NCBI GenBank assembly: GCA_031732855.1
Contig: JAVMKJ010000109.1
Coordinates: 1-64,000, forward strand
Direction: 5' to 3'
DNA: 64,000 bases
From: JAVMKJ01 sp031732855
GTDB taxonomy: Bacteria; Pseudomonadota; Gammaproteobacteria; Competibacterales; Competibacteraceae
Under the pieces are notes generated by a model. It saw only the letters and a program-made list of their open reading frames with translations, searched no databases and was not told the origin of the DNA. Position numbers and translations under genes: made by a program. Shown here piece after piece: positions 17,216 through 25,079 of this stretch. How positions within the stretch are numbered: position 1 is the first letter of the stretch; each line of letters begins with the position of its first letter.

Positions 17216-18766
17216 ATGATCCGCAAGAAACTGCCTCTCGGCATCCAGACGTTCGCCAAGTTGCGCGAAGACGACTGCTATTACGTCGACAAGACCGGTT
17301 TCGCCCTGCAACTGATCCAGTCCGGCACGCATTACTTCCTCTCCCGCCCGCGCCGCTTCGGCAAGTCGCTGTTCCTCGACACCTTGGCCGAGCTGTTCGC
17401 CGGGAACGAGTCGCTGTTTCGGGGGTTGTATGTCCACGACCGCTGGGATTGGGAGAAACGCTACCCGATCATCCGGTTCAGCTTCGGTGGCGGAGTGGTG
17501 CAAAACCTGGAAGATCTGGAGCGCAAGATTCGGGAACAACTCCACATCAACCAGGCCGCCTTGGGCCTGAGCTGCACCGAACCGGGGATCGAAGGCTGTT
17601 TCGCGGAACTGATTCGCCAGGCCCACGCCGCCACCGCCCAGCGCGTGGTCGTGCTGGTGGACGAATACGACAAGCCGATCCTGGATAATCTGACTCGCCC
17701 GGATACGGCCCGGATCGTCCGCGACGGGCTGCGGAACCTGTATTCGGTGATCAAGGATTCGGATGCCCACATCCGCTTCGCTTTCCTCACCGGGGTGAGC
17801 AAGTTCAGCAAGGTGAGTTTATTTTCCGGGTTGAACAACCTGAACGACATCACCGTGGACGCCAGCTATTCCGCGATCTGTGGCTACACCGACGCCGATC
17901 TCGACGCGGTGTTCTCCCCGGAGCTGGCCGGGCTGGATCGCGAGCGGATTCGCCATTGGTACAACGGTTACAACTGGACCGGCGAGGCAGTCTACAACCC
18001 GTTCGACGTACTGTTGCTGTTCGAAAAGCGCCAGTTTCGGCCCTGGTGGTTCGAGACCGGCACGCCGACCTTTCTGATCGACTTGCTCACCGAGCGCCAG
18101 GCCTGGCTGCCAACCCTCGGCCAACTGGAAACCGACGCCGCGCTGCTGTCGACCTTCGACGTGGACCGGATTTCGACGGAGGCGCTGCTGTTTCAAACCG
18201 GCTATCTCACCATCGACCTGGAGGAAGAGATCAGCGGCAGCTATTTCTACCGGCTGCGCTATCCGAACCACGAGGTGTACCAAAGCCTGAACATCGCGCT
18301 GCTGGCGGCATGGACGCCCGAGAACCAGGCCGACGTCCAGCATCGCAAATCGCTGTACCGGCTTCTGCTGGCCAACGACTTCGCCGGGCTGGAACGGCTG
18401 TTCACCGCCTTCTTCGCCGGCATCCCCGCCGACTGGTATCGCAACAATCCCATCGCCCGCTACGAAGGCTATTACGCCAGCGTGTTCTACGCCTACTTCG
18501 CCTCGCTGGGGCTGGACATGACGTCGGAGGACGCCAGTTGCCAGGGCCGCCTGGATCTGGCGGTACGGTTCAACGGTCAGATTTATCTGTTCGAGTTCAA
18601 GGTGGTGGAACTGGTCCCCGAAGGCCAAGCCCTGCGGCAAATCAAGGAGCGGGGTTATGCCGACAAATATCGGGCGGAGGGCCAGCCGATCCATCTGATC
18701 GGCGTGGAGTTCAGCCGGGAGCAGCGCCGGGTGGTGCGGTTCGAGGTGGAGACGGTCGCGCCGTAG
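17216..18766 (+). CDS. AAA-ATPase-like/PD-(D/E)XK nuclease family protein (copy 1)
   Basis: A 516-residue protein of the AAA-ATPase_like (PF09820) plus C-terminal PD-(D/E)XK (PF08011) architecture. It shows the family Walker A variant SRPRRFGKS (about residues 43-51), a Walker B-like VLVDEYDKP (near 147), and a nuclease-like core ending in the LFEFKVVE motif near residue 461. The family is widespread and often multicopy in bacteria; its biological role is unknown, with suggestions of mobile or defence-related function. The stop lies only 4 bp from the stop of copy 2, which is transcribed towards it. It is the most divergent of the three copies here and shorter than the other two. Confidence 0.9.
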   Translation: MIRKKLPLGIQTFAKLREDDCYYVDKTGFALQLIQSGTHYFLSRPRRFGKSLFLDTLAELFAGNESLFRGLYVHDRWDWEKRYPIIRFSFGGGVVQNLEDLERKIREQLHINQAALGLSCTEPGIEGCFAELIRQAHAATAQRVVVLVDEYDKPILDNLTRPDTARIVRDGLRNLYSVIKDSDAHIRFAFLTGVSKFSKVSLFSGLNNLNDITVDASYSAICGYTDADLDAVFSPELAGLDRERIRHWYNGYNWTGEAVYNPFDVLLLFEKRQFRPWWFETGTPTFLIDLLTERQAWLPTLGQLETDAALLSTFDVDRISTEALLFQTGYLTIDLEEEISGSYFYRLRYPNHEVYQSLNIALLAAWTPENQADVQHRKSLYRLLLANDFAGLERLFTAFFAGIPADWYRNNPIARYEGYYASVFYAYFASLGLDMTSEDASCQGRLDLAVRFNGQIYLFEFKVVELVPEGQALRQIKERGYADKYRAEGQPIHLIGVEFSREQRRVVRFEVETVAP

Positions 18767-18770
18767 CCGA

Positions 18771-20525
18771 TCAAACCGCCCGCCACACCACCCGCTCCAA
18801 GCCGATGCCCACCACGGCGAACGCCCGCAGGTCGGTCAAGCCGTAGCGTTCCCGCAGCGTCGCGCCATAGCGGCGCGCCTGCTCCCCGGCTTCGTCCAGT
18901 TTCGCCGCCACCGCCGGGAGGGCACCCAGTTGCTCGCGCGTTCTCTCCCGCACCTGTTCGCCGGTTAGTTCCAAGTCTTTCAGGCTCAGATACTTGAACT
19001 CCAAGAGAAGGTCGAGGGCCTGGAACCGCCGCATGTCGGGCCGGACGATCAGGCTCAAATCAACGTAACCGCGATCCATTTCCAGTTCCGACACCATCAT
19101 GTACAGCCGGTCGTTGAACAACAGCGTCAGAAACGCGATCTTGACCGCCAGTTCGTTGCTCCAGCGGTAATCGCGATTGGAGAGGACCTGGAAATATCGT
19201 TGCTCGATGAAATCGCACAAGGGCGCTAAATTCCCGCTCAGGTAGAAAGTTTCCGCATTCCGCTGGAGGGTCTCCCGATCCTCGTAGGTCGGCAGCCACA
19301 GATCCTGCAAACGCTCCACGTACAGCGACCGGGCGACCAGATTGGGGATTTTCAACACCCATTTGCCCAGGACGCCCTGGCCGGCCAAGGTCAACACCCC
19401 GAAGTAGTACAGCAGGGAGGCCATGAACGGCTGATCCTTGACCGCGTTCAGCATGTCCTGCACGCCGAAGCGCCGGGCCAGTTGCGGGACGGTCACCACG
19501 TCGTCGCCGCTCAAGGCGTCGATCAGCAGCGCCTCGCCGTGCGGCAGGCGGGCGATGTACGTCAGCTTGTTGCGATCCATCGCCAGATTTTCGTCCAGCA
19601 GCGGGTCGGGGTATTCGCCGTGGTTTTGCAGGTATTTGAGGAAGTAGAGGCTCAGAGTCGGGTTGTACAGGCTCTCGCGGGCCTTGGCGCTGAAGCGATA
19701 GCCGTTGTAGAAGGTGCGCATCGTCTCCAGCGCCGCGTCGGCCGACCACGCGCCGCCTTCGCCGGCCATCCGCGCCAGCACGGCGGCGATTTCCGCTTCG
19801 GTGAAGCCGCACAGGTCGTTGAACAGCGGTTCCAGGTAGATGTTCTCGCCGACGTTGTAGCCGCTGGTCATGTCGCTCATGACGACGGGCGAGACGCCGG
19901 TGATGAACGCTCGATCCAGACCTTGCCCGCCCGCCGCCGCCTTGACCGCCTTGAATACGGTTTTCAGCAATCCTTCGCCGTACAGCAGGGCTTCGTAATG
20001 GCCCCGCCCCTGCCCCGCCATCAGCACTTCGTTGGCGAAGTTGTCGTATTCGTCGATCAGCAGGTAGAGGCGATGGTCGGAGAGCCGGATCGCGGTGAGC
20101 AGGGAGCCGAAGGAGTAAATGGCGTCGTCTTCGCGGATGTCGACGTCGAGCTGGTAATCCTTCGCGCAGCGCCGAATGCATAAATTGATGTGCCGATGCA
20201 GGGCCGCTTCGATGTCCTTCACCTCGCCTTGCGCCTTCACCAGCGAGAAATCCCACTTCATCACGAAATACTGGTTGTGCAGCGGCGTGGGATTTTGGCC
20301 GATGACCAGCGACCCGAACAGCGCCTCAAATTGACTGGCCCGATTCATGTCGTAATAGTGTTCCAGCATCGACAGCAGCAGGCTTTTGCCGAAGCGGCGC
20401 GGGCGGATGAAGATCAGTTGATCCCCCGCCGCTTCCAGCAACGGAATCCGGCCAGTTCGATCCTGATAAAAGTAATTACCGAGGATCATCTTGCTGAAGT
20501 CGCTCAAACCATAGGGAAATTTCAT
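18771..20525 (-). CDS. AAA-ATPase-like/PD-(D/E)XK nuclease family protein (copy 2)
   Basis: A 584-residue member of the same family as copies 1 and 3. Walker A variant FIRPRRFGKS is near residue 45, Walker B-like LLIDEYDNF near 165, an STGVSP-like sensor segment (FITGVSPVVMSD) near 213, and the C-terminal nuclease core contains ALDLLLEFKYL (near 507) with the catalytic Glu and Lys. It is tail-to-tail with copy 1. A decayed, internally deleted relative very similar to this copy lies at 34592-35068. A GC-rich hairpin repeat begins 32 bp upstream of its start. The function is unknown; the fold predicts ATP-dependent nuclease activity. Confidence 0.9.
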   Translation of the reverse strand: MKFPYGLSDFSKMILGNYFYQDRTGRIPLLEAAGDQLIFIRPRRFGKSLLLSMLEHYYDMNRASQFEALFGSLVIGQNPTPLHNQYFVMKWDFSLVKAQGEVKDIEAALHRHINLCIRRCAKDYQLDVDIREDDAIYSFGSLLTAIRLSDHRLYLLIDEYDNFANEVLMAGQGRGHYEALLYGEGLLKTVFKAVKAAAGGQGLDRAFITGVSPVVMSDMTSGYNVGENIYLEPLFNDLCGFTEAEIAAVLARMAGEGGAWSADAALETMRTFYNGYRFSAKARESLYNPTLSLYFLKYLQNHGEYPDPLLDENLAMDRNKLTYIARLPHGEALLIDALSGDDVVTVPQLARRFGVQDMLNAVKDQPFMASLLYYFGVLTLAGQGVLGKWVLKIPNLVARSLYVERLQDLWLPTYEDRETLQRNAETFYLSGNLAPLCDFIEQRYFQVLSNRDYRWSNELAVKIAFLTLLFNDRLYMMVSELEMDRGYVDLSLIVRPDMRRFQALDLLLEFKYLSLKDLELTGEQVRERTREQLGALPAVAAKLDEAGEQARRYGATLRERYGLTDLRAFAVVGIGLERVVWRAV

Positions 20526-20556
20526 GGCGTTGCCTGCTTCCGATGTAACCGTTTAT

Positions 20557-20614
20557 TCCCCCTTTGAAAAAGGGGGGTGAGGGGGGATTTCCGGCCCCCC
20601 TTTCAAAAAAGGGG
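20557..20614. repeat. C/G-rich hairpin repeat (CCCCCTTTGAAAAAGGGGGG type)
   Basis: Two adjacent hairpins, CCCCC-TTTGAAAAA-GGGGGG and CCCCCC-TTTCAAAAAA-GGGG, are joined by a TGAGGGGGGATTTCC linker. Sequences of this form are common dispersed intergenic repeats in several bacterial genomes (established knowledge). Here the repeat marks the point where a DUF5131 pseudogene loses its 3' part. Confidence 0.7.
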
Positions 20615-20629
20615 AAGCACCCTACCGCG

Positions 20630-20936
20630 CTGGTCGTCTGGCGGATCGTCGCCAGCACCCTGTCGATGAAGGCGTCCGGCACCCCCCTCATGGAACAGGT
20701 CGGCCATCGAGCAGGTACAGTAGATCGTGGGTTTCCGGCGGCCGAGCGGCTGGTCGAAGCGCTCCTCGTGCAGGGTCAACGGGAAGCCGCGCGCGTAACC
20801 CGGCGCCCTCATCGCGTGCGGCCGGAGCGCCATCATCTCCGCGTAGCAGTGCTTGCAGGACGCCAACACCTTTGGTGCGGCCGGTCACCGGGTTTCAGGT
20901 CTACTCGGTCCATTCGATGCGGGCTTTTTTGCGTCA
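20630..20936 (-). pseudogene. Decayed DUF5131 (phage Gp37/Gp68-like) gene
   Basis: Reading the minus strand from ATG at 20936 and allowing frameshifts gives the start of a DUF5131 protein: MTQK-RIEWTE, then NPVTGRTK, CKHCYAEMMALRP, YARGFPLTLHEERFDQPL, SMADLFHEG and VPDAFIDRVLATIRQT. These match the conserved N-terminal third of the family. Lesions: a frameshift in an A6 run after codon 4, two in-frame stops (TAG, TGA) around the position of the family ATWNPVTGC motif, a frameshift before CKHCY, and another after DLFHEG. The 3' two thirds are absent and replaced by the hairpin repeat. It is a dead gene fragment, consistent with past horizontal traffic here. Confidence 0.75.
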
Positions 20937-20973
20937 TGGGCGAAAAAGCTCCAGAAAGCCCGCCATTCGCCTG

Positions 20974-21003
20974 TTGTCCAAATATAACCTAATAGGTTAA
21001 TAT
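20974..21003 (+). promoter_or_regulatory. mqsRA promoter with MqsA-type operator palindrome
   Basis: The palindrome TAACCT-AAT-AGGTTA at 20985-20999 matches the AACCT(N3)AGGTT operator bound by MqsA in E. coli (TAACCTTTTAGGTTA). It lies between a possible -35 (TTGTCC, 20974-20979) and -10 (TAATAT, 20998-21003), 18 bp apart. Antitoxin binding would block RNA polymerase, giving autoregulation. The ATG follows only 7 bp after the -10, so the transcript may be leaderless; that part is inference. Confidence 0.75.
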
Positions 21004-21010
21004 TCTGATC

Positions 21011-21307
21011 ATGGAAAAATGGACGCCGCACTGCAAGCTGTCGGTCGTGAAGGCGCTGATCGACGCCGGCAAGGTGCGCGCCACACTGTCGGCGGTGGCG
21101 GGAGCCGCCGCGTTGGGGTTCGACTTCGAGGCGATGGTCGGCCTCGTCAGGGGCCTCAGGACCGCCGATTATTACAAGAGCATGACCGCTTACCACGATC
21201 ACCGAATCTGGCAGGACGTGTACCGAACGGCCACGCCCGCCGGAGAAGTCTACCTGAAACTGACGGTCATCGACGAAGTGCTCATCGTGTCCTTCAAGGA
21301 GCTGTAA
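21011..21307 (+). CDS. mqsR: Type II toxin MqsR (mRNA interferase)
   Basis: A 98-residue RelE-fold mRNA interferase of the MqsR family (E. coli MqsR is also 98 residues and cleaves at GCU/GCA). It matches along its length: the KALIDAGKVRATLSAVAGAAALGF N-terminal region (helical), the MVGLVRGLRTADYYKSMTAY middle and the KLTVIDEVLIVSFKEL end. The toxin precedes the antitoxin, the unusual mqsRA order, and the stop is 3 bp before the antitoxin start. No lesion is visible, so this is the only apparently complete toxin-antitoxin pair in the window. Expression should be controlled by MqsA at the upstream palindrome. Confidence 0.93.
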   Translation: MEKWTPHCKLSVVKALIDAGKVRATLSAVAGAAALGFDFEAMVGLVRGLRTADYYKSMTAYHDHRIWQDVYRTATPAGEVYLKLTVIDEVLIVSFKEL

Positions 21308-21310
21308 GCC

Positions 21311-21712
21311 ATGATCTGTCCGGTTTGCGGGGCGGCGGCGTTGGTGGCGGATACCCGCGACCTGCCGTATGTCTACAAGGGCGAATCCACGATGCTTCCC
21401 GTCGTGACGGGCGGGTTTTGCCCCGCGTGCGGCGAGATGGTGCTCGACGCGGCCGAAGCGGACCGCCTCAGCCGGTTGATGCTGGAATTCAACCGGCAGG
21501 TGAACGCCGCGACGGTCGATCCGCGCTTTATCGCACGCGTGCGCAAAAATCTGGCGCTCGACCAACGCGAGGCTGCCGCCCTGTTCGGGGGTGGCGTCAA
21601 CGCCTTCTCGCGCTACGAGAACGGCAAAACCCGCCCGCCGTTGGCGCTGGTCAAGCTCTTCCATCTGCTGGACCGCCATCCCGACTTGCTGGATGAAATT
21701 CGGACGACCTAA
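21311..21712 (+). CDS. mqsA: Antitoxin MqsA (zinc and HTH domains)
   Basis: A 133-residue antitoxin and repressor (131 in E. coli). The N-terminal zinc site has Cys 3, 6, 37 and 40, the same positions as in E. coli MqsA. The C-terminal XRE-type helix-turn-helix contains GGGVNAFSRYENGKTRP, with the Asn and Arg that read the AACCT half-site. It neutralises MqsR through the N-terminal domain and represses the operon. It converges on the mazEF remnant; the 86 bp between them (21713-21798) hold no recognisable feature. Confidence 0.94.
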   Translation: MICPVCGAAALVADTRDLPYVYKGESTMLPVVTGGFCPACGEMVLDAAEADRLSRLMLEFNRQVNAATVDPRFIARVRKNLALDQREAAALFGGGVNAFSRYENGKTRPPLALVKLFHLLDRHPDLLDEIRTT

Positions 21713-21798
21713 CCAGATGGTGGTCGGGTCGGGCACGCTGGCGGGCTGGGGCGCGGATTTTCCGAGTTACAAGAGCTGGGTGCTGGATGATGAATCCT

Positions 21799-21918
21799 TC
21801 ACTCCATTTTCAGTGGATTGCCCTGAACCACGACCACCGGTCGGCGCAATCCGGGGCCAGACCCAGCGGGCTCTGGCAGCTCCGCCCACCAGACCTCCCC
21901 CTGCCGAACCTCTACCAC
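21799..21918 (-). pseudogene. mazF: Truncated MazF/PemK-like toxin
   Basis: GTG at 21918 overlaps the mazE stop by 7 bp, the usual mazEF arrangement. It opens a 39-codon frame starting VEVRQGEVWWAELPEP and continuing GSGPGLRRPVVVVQGNPL, which is the conserved N-terminal third of MazF/PemK (normally about 110 residues). It then ends at TGA (21801-21799) after PLKME. The remaining beta-strands and the catalytic residues are missing, so the toxin should be inactive. The break lies 87 bp from the end of mqsA, so sequence may have been lost between the two convergent modules. Confidence 0.8.
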
Positions 21919-22151
21919 TCGGCGCGCTCGAACACCCGGCGCGCCGCCGCCGCCAACAGCGGATCGGGTCGGGTTTCGTCGAGCCGTTCGACGACCCGGT
22001 CCATGGCTTCGGTCACCTCGTCTGGGGCATGTCGCGCCAGGTATTCGGCCAAGGCTTCGGCATAAAGTTGGCTGCGGGACTTCCGCGTCCGCTTCGCCTG
22101 TCGCTCCGCGGCGAGAAAGAGTTTATCAGGTAGGGAGATCGCCGTTTTCAT
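21912..22151 (-). CDS. mazE: Ribbon-helix-helix antitoxin (MazE/ChpI-like)
   Basis: A 79-residue protein starting MKTAISLPDKLFLAAERQA, the beta-strand and helices of a ribbon-helix-helix DNA-binding domain. SRSQLYAEALAEYLARH completes the domain, followed by an acidic tail that would bind the toxin. It is intact although its partner toxin is truncated. It lies 56 bp downstream of, and codirectional with, the third AAA/PD-(D/E)XK gene. A palindrome (22148-22164) overlaps its start codon and is a likely autoregulatory operator. The toxin assignment (MazF/PemK) comes from the neighbour. Confidence 0.85.
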   Translation of the reverse strand: MKTAISLPDKLFLAAERQAKRTRKSRSQLYAEALAEYLARHAPDEVTEAMDRVVERLDETRPDPLLAAAARRVFERAEW

Positions 22152-22164
22152 ACCAAAAGTATGA
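22148..22164 (-). promoter_or_regulatory. Palindrome over the mazE start codon
   Basis: TCATAC-CAAAA-GTATGA: perfect 6-bp arms with a 5-bp spacer, overlapping the mazE ATG (22151-22149). Ribbon-helix-helix antitoxins commonly bind such sites to repress their own operon. No ribosome site is visible upstream of the ATG. The operator role is inference from position. Confidence 0.5.
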
Positions 22165-22207
22165 CCACGAGGACGCCGCATCACAAGTTCGCCCACCTCG
22201 TTCGCGT

Positions 22208-23962
22208 CTACGCCACTTCCCGCCGTTCCACCAATTCCCAGCCATGATACACCAACAACACGCCGTGCAACCGGGTCGAACCGGCCCGGCGGCGCAGATC
22301 GGCATCGGCCAGGTAGCGGCGCAATTGCGCTTCGCCGTCGGCGATCAGGGCCGCCCGCCGCTCCGGCGCGTCCTCCCCGCGCCGCAGGTATTTCAGTTCG
22401 ATCAGATAACTGTGCCGCAGGTCGGGGTACTTCATCAGGAACGGTTCGAGGAACAGATCGGGAAAGCCCTTGCCGGCCTCGCGTTCGCTGCGGGTGAGAT
22501 AGAAGGGCAACACGTTGAGATAGGCCAGCAGAAAACCCTGGATCACCTTCTCGCCCTGGAGGTAATCGCGGACGCTGGTCTGCTCGGCGACCTGCTGGGC
22601 CAGATAGTCGAAGAATCCCGCCCATTCGCCCCGATAGGCCAAGGCGACCAGATGATCCTGCAACAGCCACAGGGCCGGGGCGAAGACATTCACCTCCCAG
22701 TAGGCATCGCGCAGGTAGCTGTAATGCAACTGCCAGATGGTCTCGTTAGGCACGATCAGCCGCGCCCGGCCTTCCTTCATGCCGCCGTGAGTGAGCAGAC
22801 CCAGGTGATACAGCAGGGAAATGAAATGCTGCGGTTCGGTCAACCGGGCGACCGGGAAGCTGCCGATGATCGGACCGTGGGCTTCGCCCTCTTCCAGCAC
22901 CGCCTTCAGCCTGGCGAAATTGCCGTTCAGGCTCTGGCCCATCTGCACCAGATAGCGCAACTTCGAGTAGTCGGTGCGGACGTTGATGTCGATCAGTTCG
23001 TCCGGCGCCTGGCCCCGCTCGTACAGGGCCAGGGCGAAATACAGCACCATGTCGCTGTTGAACACGCTCCGCTCGGATCGCGGATCGAAGCGATAGCCGT
23101 CGTACCACTGCGTCAGGAGCGGCCACAGGGCGGCGCTGTCCGGGGCGCCGGGGCGTTCGCTGATCGCGGCGAAATGATCGATCAGGGTCCGGGTTTCATC
23201 CTCCGTAAACCCCGCCATGTCCGCGAAGACCGGCTCCAGCGTCAGATTGCGCAGAATGTTGAACCCGGAGGTCACGTCGTCCAGCACCAGCGGCGACACC
23301 CCGGTCAGATACAGCCGCTTCAACCCGGAACCGCTTTGCCCGGTGGCGCCCTTGAGCAGGGTGAAAAAGTGCTTGAAGAATCCCCCGCCGTGCGTCAACC
23401 GCTGGTAGGACTCCCGCCCTTCCGCCGCCAGCAGGTTGTTGGCGACGTGATCGTATTCGTCGATGAACAGATAGAAAGGCAATTGCTCGTCGGCCATGAC
23501 TTGCAACAAATGACCGAAGCGCAAATTGAAATTCGGCTGGCGGCGGATATCGGCGACTCGATCCTCCGGCAAACAGTCGGCGTAACGATGCAAAAAACCG
23601 TCGAGCGCGATGGAACCGTGGCCGTCGAACGACGCTTCGACCCGGTCGCTCTGGGCGAAGACCATCGAAAAATCCAGCCGCAGCACCAGGTATTGCCCCT
23701 GTTCCGGCGTGGGGTGGTCGTAAATCCACGTTCCCTCGAACAACCGTTCGAATTGACCGCGCCGGTTCCGGTCGTAGTAGCACTCCAGCATCGACACCAG
23801 CAGCGACTTGCCGAACCGTCGGGGGCGGAGGAAGCCCAGGAACGACCCGACCCGTTCCAGCCGGGGAATGAACGGGGTCTTGTCGACGTAGTAGCTTTCG
23901 TCGGTTCGCACCCGCACGAAATCGGCGAGGCCGTAGGGGATAGGCGAAGCATTGGGTTTCAT
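22208..23962 (-). CDS. AAA-ATPase-like/PD-(D/E)XK nuclease family protein (copy 3)
   Basis: A 584-residue family member. The ATG at 23962 gives MKPNASPIPYGLADFVRV, matching the N-terminus of copy 2 (MKFPYGLSDFSKM); the frame runs 18 codons further up without resemblance. Walker A variant FLRPRRFGKS is near residue 43, Walker B-like LFIDEYDHV near 166, YLTGVSPLVLDD near 215, and the nuclease core YLIELKYLRRG near 543. Catalytic-type Glu and Lys are present. Copies 2 and 3 have equal length but differ widely in sequence, so the duplication is not recent. It is followed by mazE on the same strand. Confidence 0.9.
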   Translation of the reverse strand: MKPNASPIPYGLADFVRVRTDESYYVDKTPFIPRLERVGSFLGFLRPRRFGKSLLVSMLECYYDRNRRGQFERLFEGTWIYDHPTPEQGQYLVLRLDFSMVFAQSDRVEASFDGHGSIALDGFLHRYADCLPEDRVADIRRQPNFNLRFGHLLQVMADEQLPFYLFIDEYDHVANNLLAAEGRESYQRLTHGGGFFKHFFTLLKGATGQSGSGLKRLYLTGVSPLVLDDVTSGFNILRNLTLEPVFADMAGFTEDETRTLIDHFAAISERPGAPDSAALWPLLTQWYDGYRFDPRSERSVFNSDMVLYFALALYERGQAPDELIDINVRTDYSKLRYLVQMGQSLNGNFARLKAVLEEGEAHGPIIGSFPVARLTEPQHFISLLYHLGLLTHGGMKEGRARLIVPNETIWQLHYSYLRDAYWEVNVFAPALWLLQDHLVALAYRGEWAGFFDYLAQQVAEQTSVRDYLQGEKVIQGFLLAYLNVLPFYLTRSEREAGKGFPDLFLEPFLMKYPDLRHSYLIELKYLRRGEDAPERRAALIADGEAQLRRYLADADLRRRAGSTRLHGVLLVYHGWELVERREVA

Positions 23963-24139
23963 GGGCTTGGATAACAACCGTGGCGCGATGGCGGAACAGC
24001 TTGGCCGGTTTGCCAAAAACCGTCAAATGACCGGTGGAAAACCCGGTCACCGGTCACCGTTCGGAACCGGCGCGGTTGCCCGATGGCGGATCGTTCGCTA
24101 TACCTTGAGCGAAGCGCCCCCTGCCGAGGACATTCCGTC

Positions 24140-24976
24140 ATGAAAAACCGTTTGTTGGCCGCGATCACCACCGCCATCCTGCTGCTCGCCGTCCTGCTGC
24201 CCCCCCTGGCCCGCGCTCAGAGCGCCAACCAGCAACTCGCCGCCGCCAGCGTCGTGGAAACCATCAAGAAACGCGGTTCGATCCGGGTCGGCCTGTCCAC
24301 CTTCGTCCCGTGGGCGATGCGCGACAAGAACGGCGAGCTGGTCGGCTACGAAATCGACGTCGCCAAGCAGTTGGCCGAGGACATGAAGGTCAAGGCCGAG
24401 TTCGTGCCCACCGCCTGGGACGGCATCATTCCCGCCCTGCTGGCCGGCAAGTTCGACCTGATCATCGGCGGCATGACCATCACCCCGGAACGCAACCTGA
24501 CCGTCAATTTCACCCTGCCCTACGCCAATTCGGGCATCCACCTGGTCGCCAACAAGGAACTCGCGGCTGGTTTCAAATCCCTGGCGGACTTCGACAAACC
24601 CGAGGTAGTGCTGGCCGTGCGGCGCGGCGCGACTCCCGCCACCGCCGCCAGGCGCCTGATGCCCAAGGCCACGCTGCGGCAGTTCGACGAAGACGCACTC
24701 GCTTTGCAGGAAGTGTTGAACGGCAAGGCCCACGCCTTCGTCAGCAGCACCCCGACTCCGGCCTTCGAGGCGCTCAAGCACCCCGACAAGCTGTACCTGC
24801 CGATCCCCGAGCCGTTCGTGCAGGGCGCGGAGGGTTTCGCGCTGCGCAAGGGCGACCCCGACGCCCTGAACTTCTTCAACAACTGGATCCTGCTGCGCCA
24901 GCAGGACGGCTGGCTGAAGGAACGCCACGATTACTGGTTCAAGACCCGCGACTGGGCCGGACAAGCAGTCGAATGA
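24140..24976 (+). CDS. Polar amino-acid ABC transporter substrate-binding protein
   Basis: A 278-residue periplasmic binding protein (SBP_bac_3 family). A signal peptide ends at LARAQS near residue 28. The domain starts with GSIRVGLSTFVPWAMRDKNG, then LVGYEIDVAKQLAEDM, GKFDLIIGGMTITPERN and VVLAVRRGATPA, the ligand-site segments of the family; the second-lobe Arg is present. ATG at 24140 follows GAGGACATT at a plausible ribosome-site distance. It stands alone here, without a permease or ATPase. The two PAAT permeases at 6666-8384 are possible partners, but that is inference. Confidence 0.9.
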   Translation: MKNRLLAAITTAILLLAVLLPPLARAQSANQQLAAASVVETIKKRGSIRVGLSTFVPWAMRDKNGELVGYEIDVAKQLAEDMKVKAEFVPTAWDGIIPALLAGKFDLIIGGMTITPERNLTVNFTLPYANSGIHLVANKELAAGFKSLADFDKPEVVLAVRRGATPATAARRLMPKATLRQFDEDALALQEVLNGKAHAFVSSTPTPAFEALKHPDKLYLPIPEPFVQGAEGFALRKGDPDALNFFNNWILLRQQDGWLKERHDYWFKTRDWAGQAVE

Positions 24977-24988
24977 CGGTAACCGCTT

Positions 24989-25030
24989 GCTCCCCTCGCC
25001 CGACGGCGGGAGAGGGGCTGGGGGAGAGGG
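24989..25030. repeat. G/C-rich dispersed-type hairpin repeat
   Basis: CCCCTCGCCCGA-CGGCGGGAGAGGGG followed by CTGGGGGAGAGGG forms a hairpin of the kind often scattered between genes in GC-rich proteobacteria. It lies just after the binding-protein gene and could assist termination. Copy number cannot be judged from this window. Confidence 0.5.
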
Positions 25031-25079
25031 CTTCCCATTCAACGACTCACCCCCCTCACCAACCGGGAGGACTCCGATC

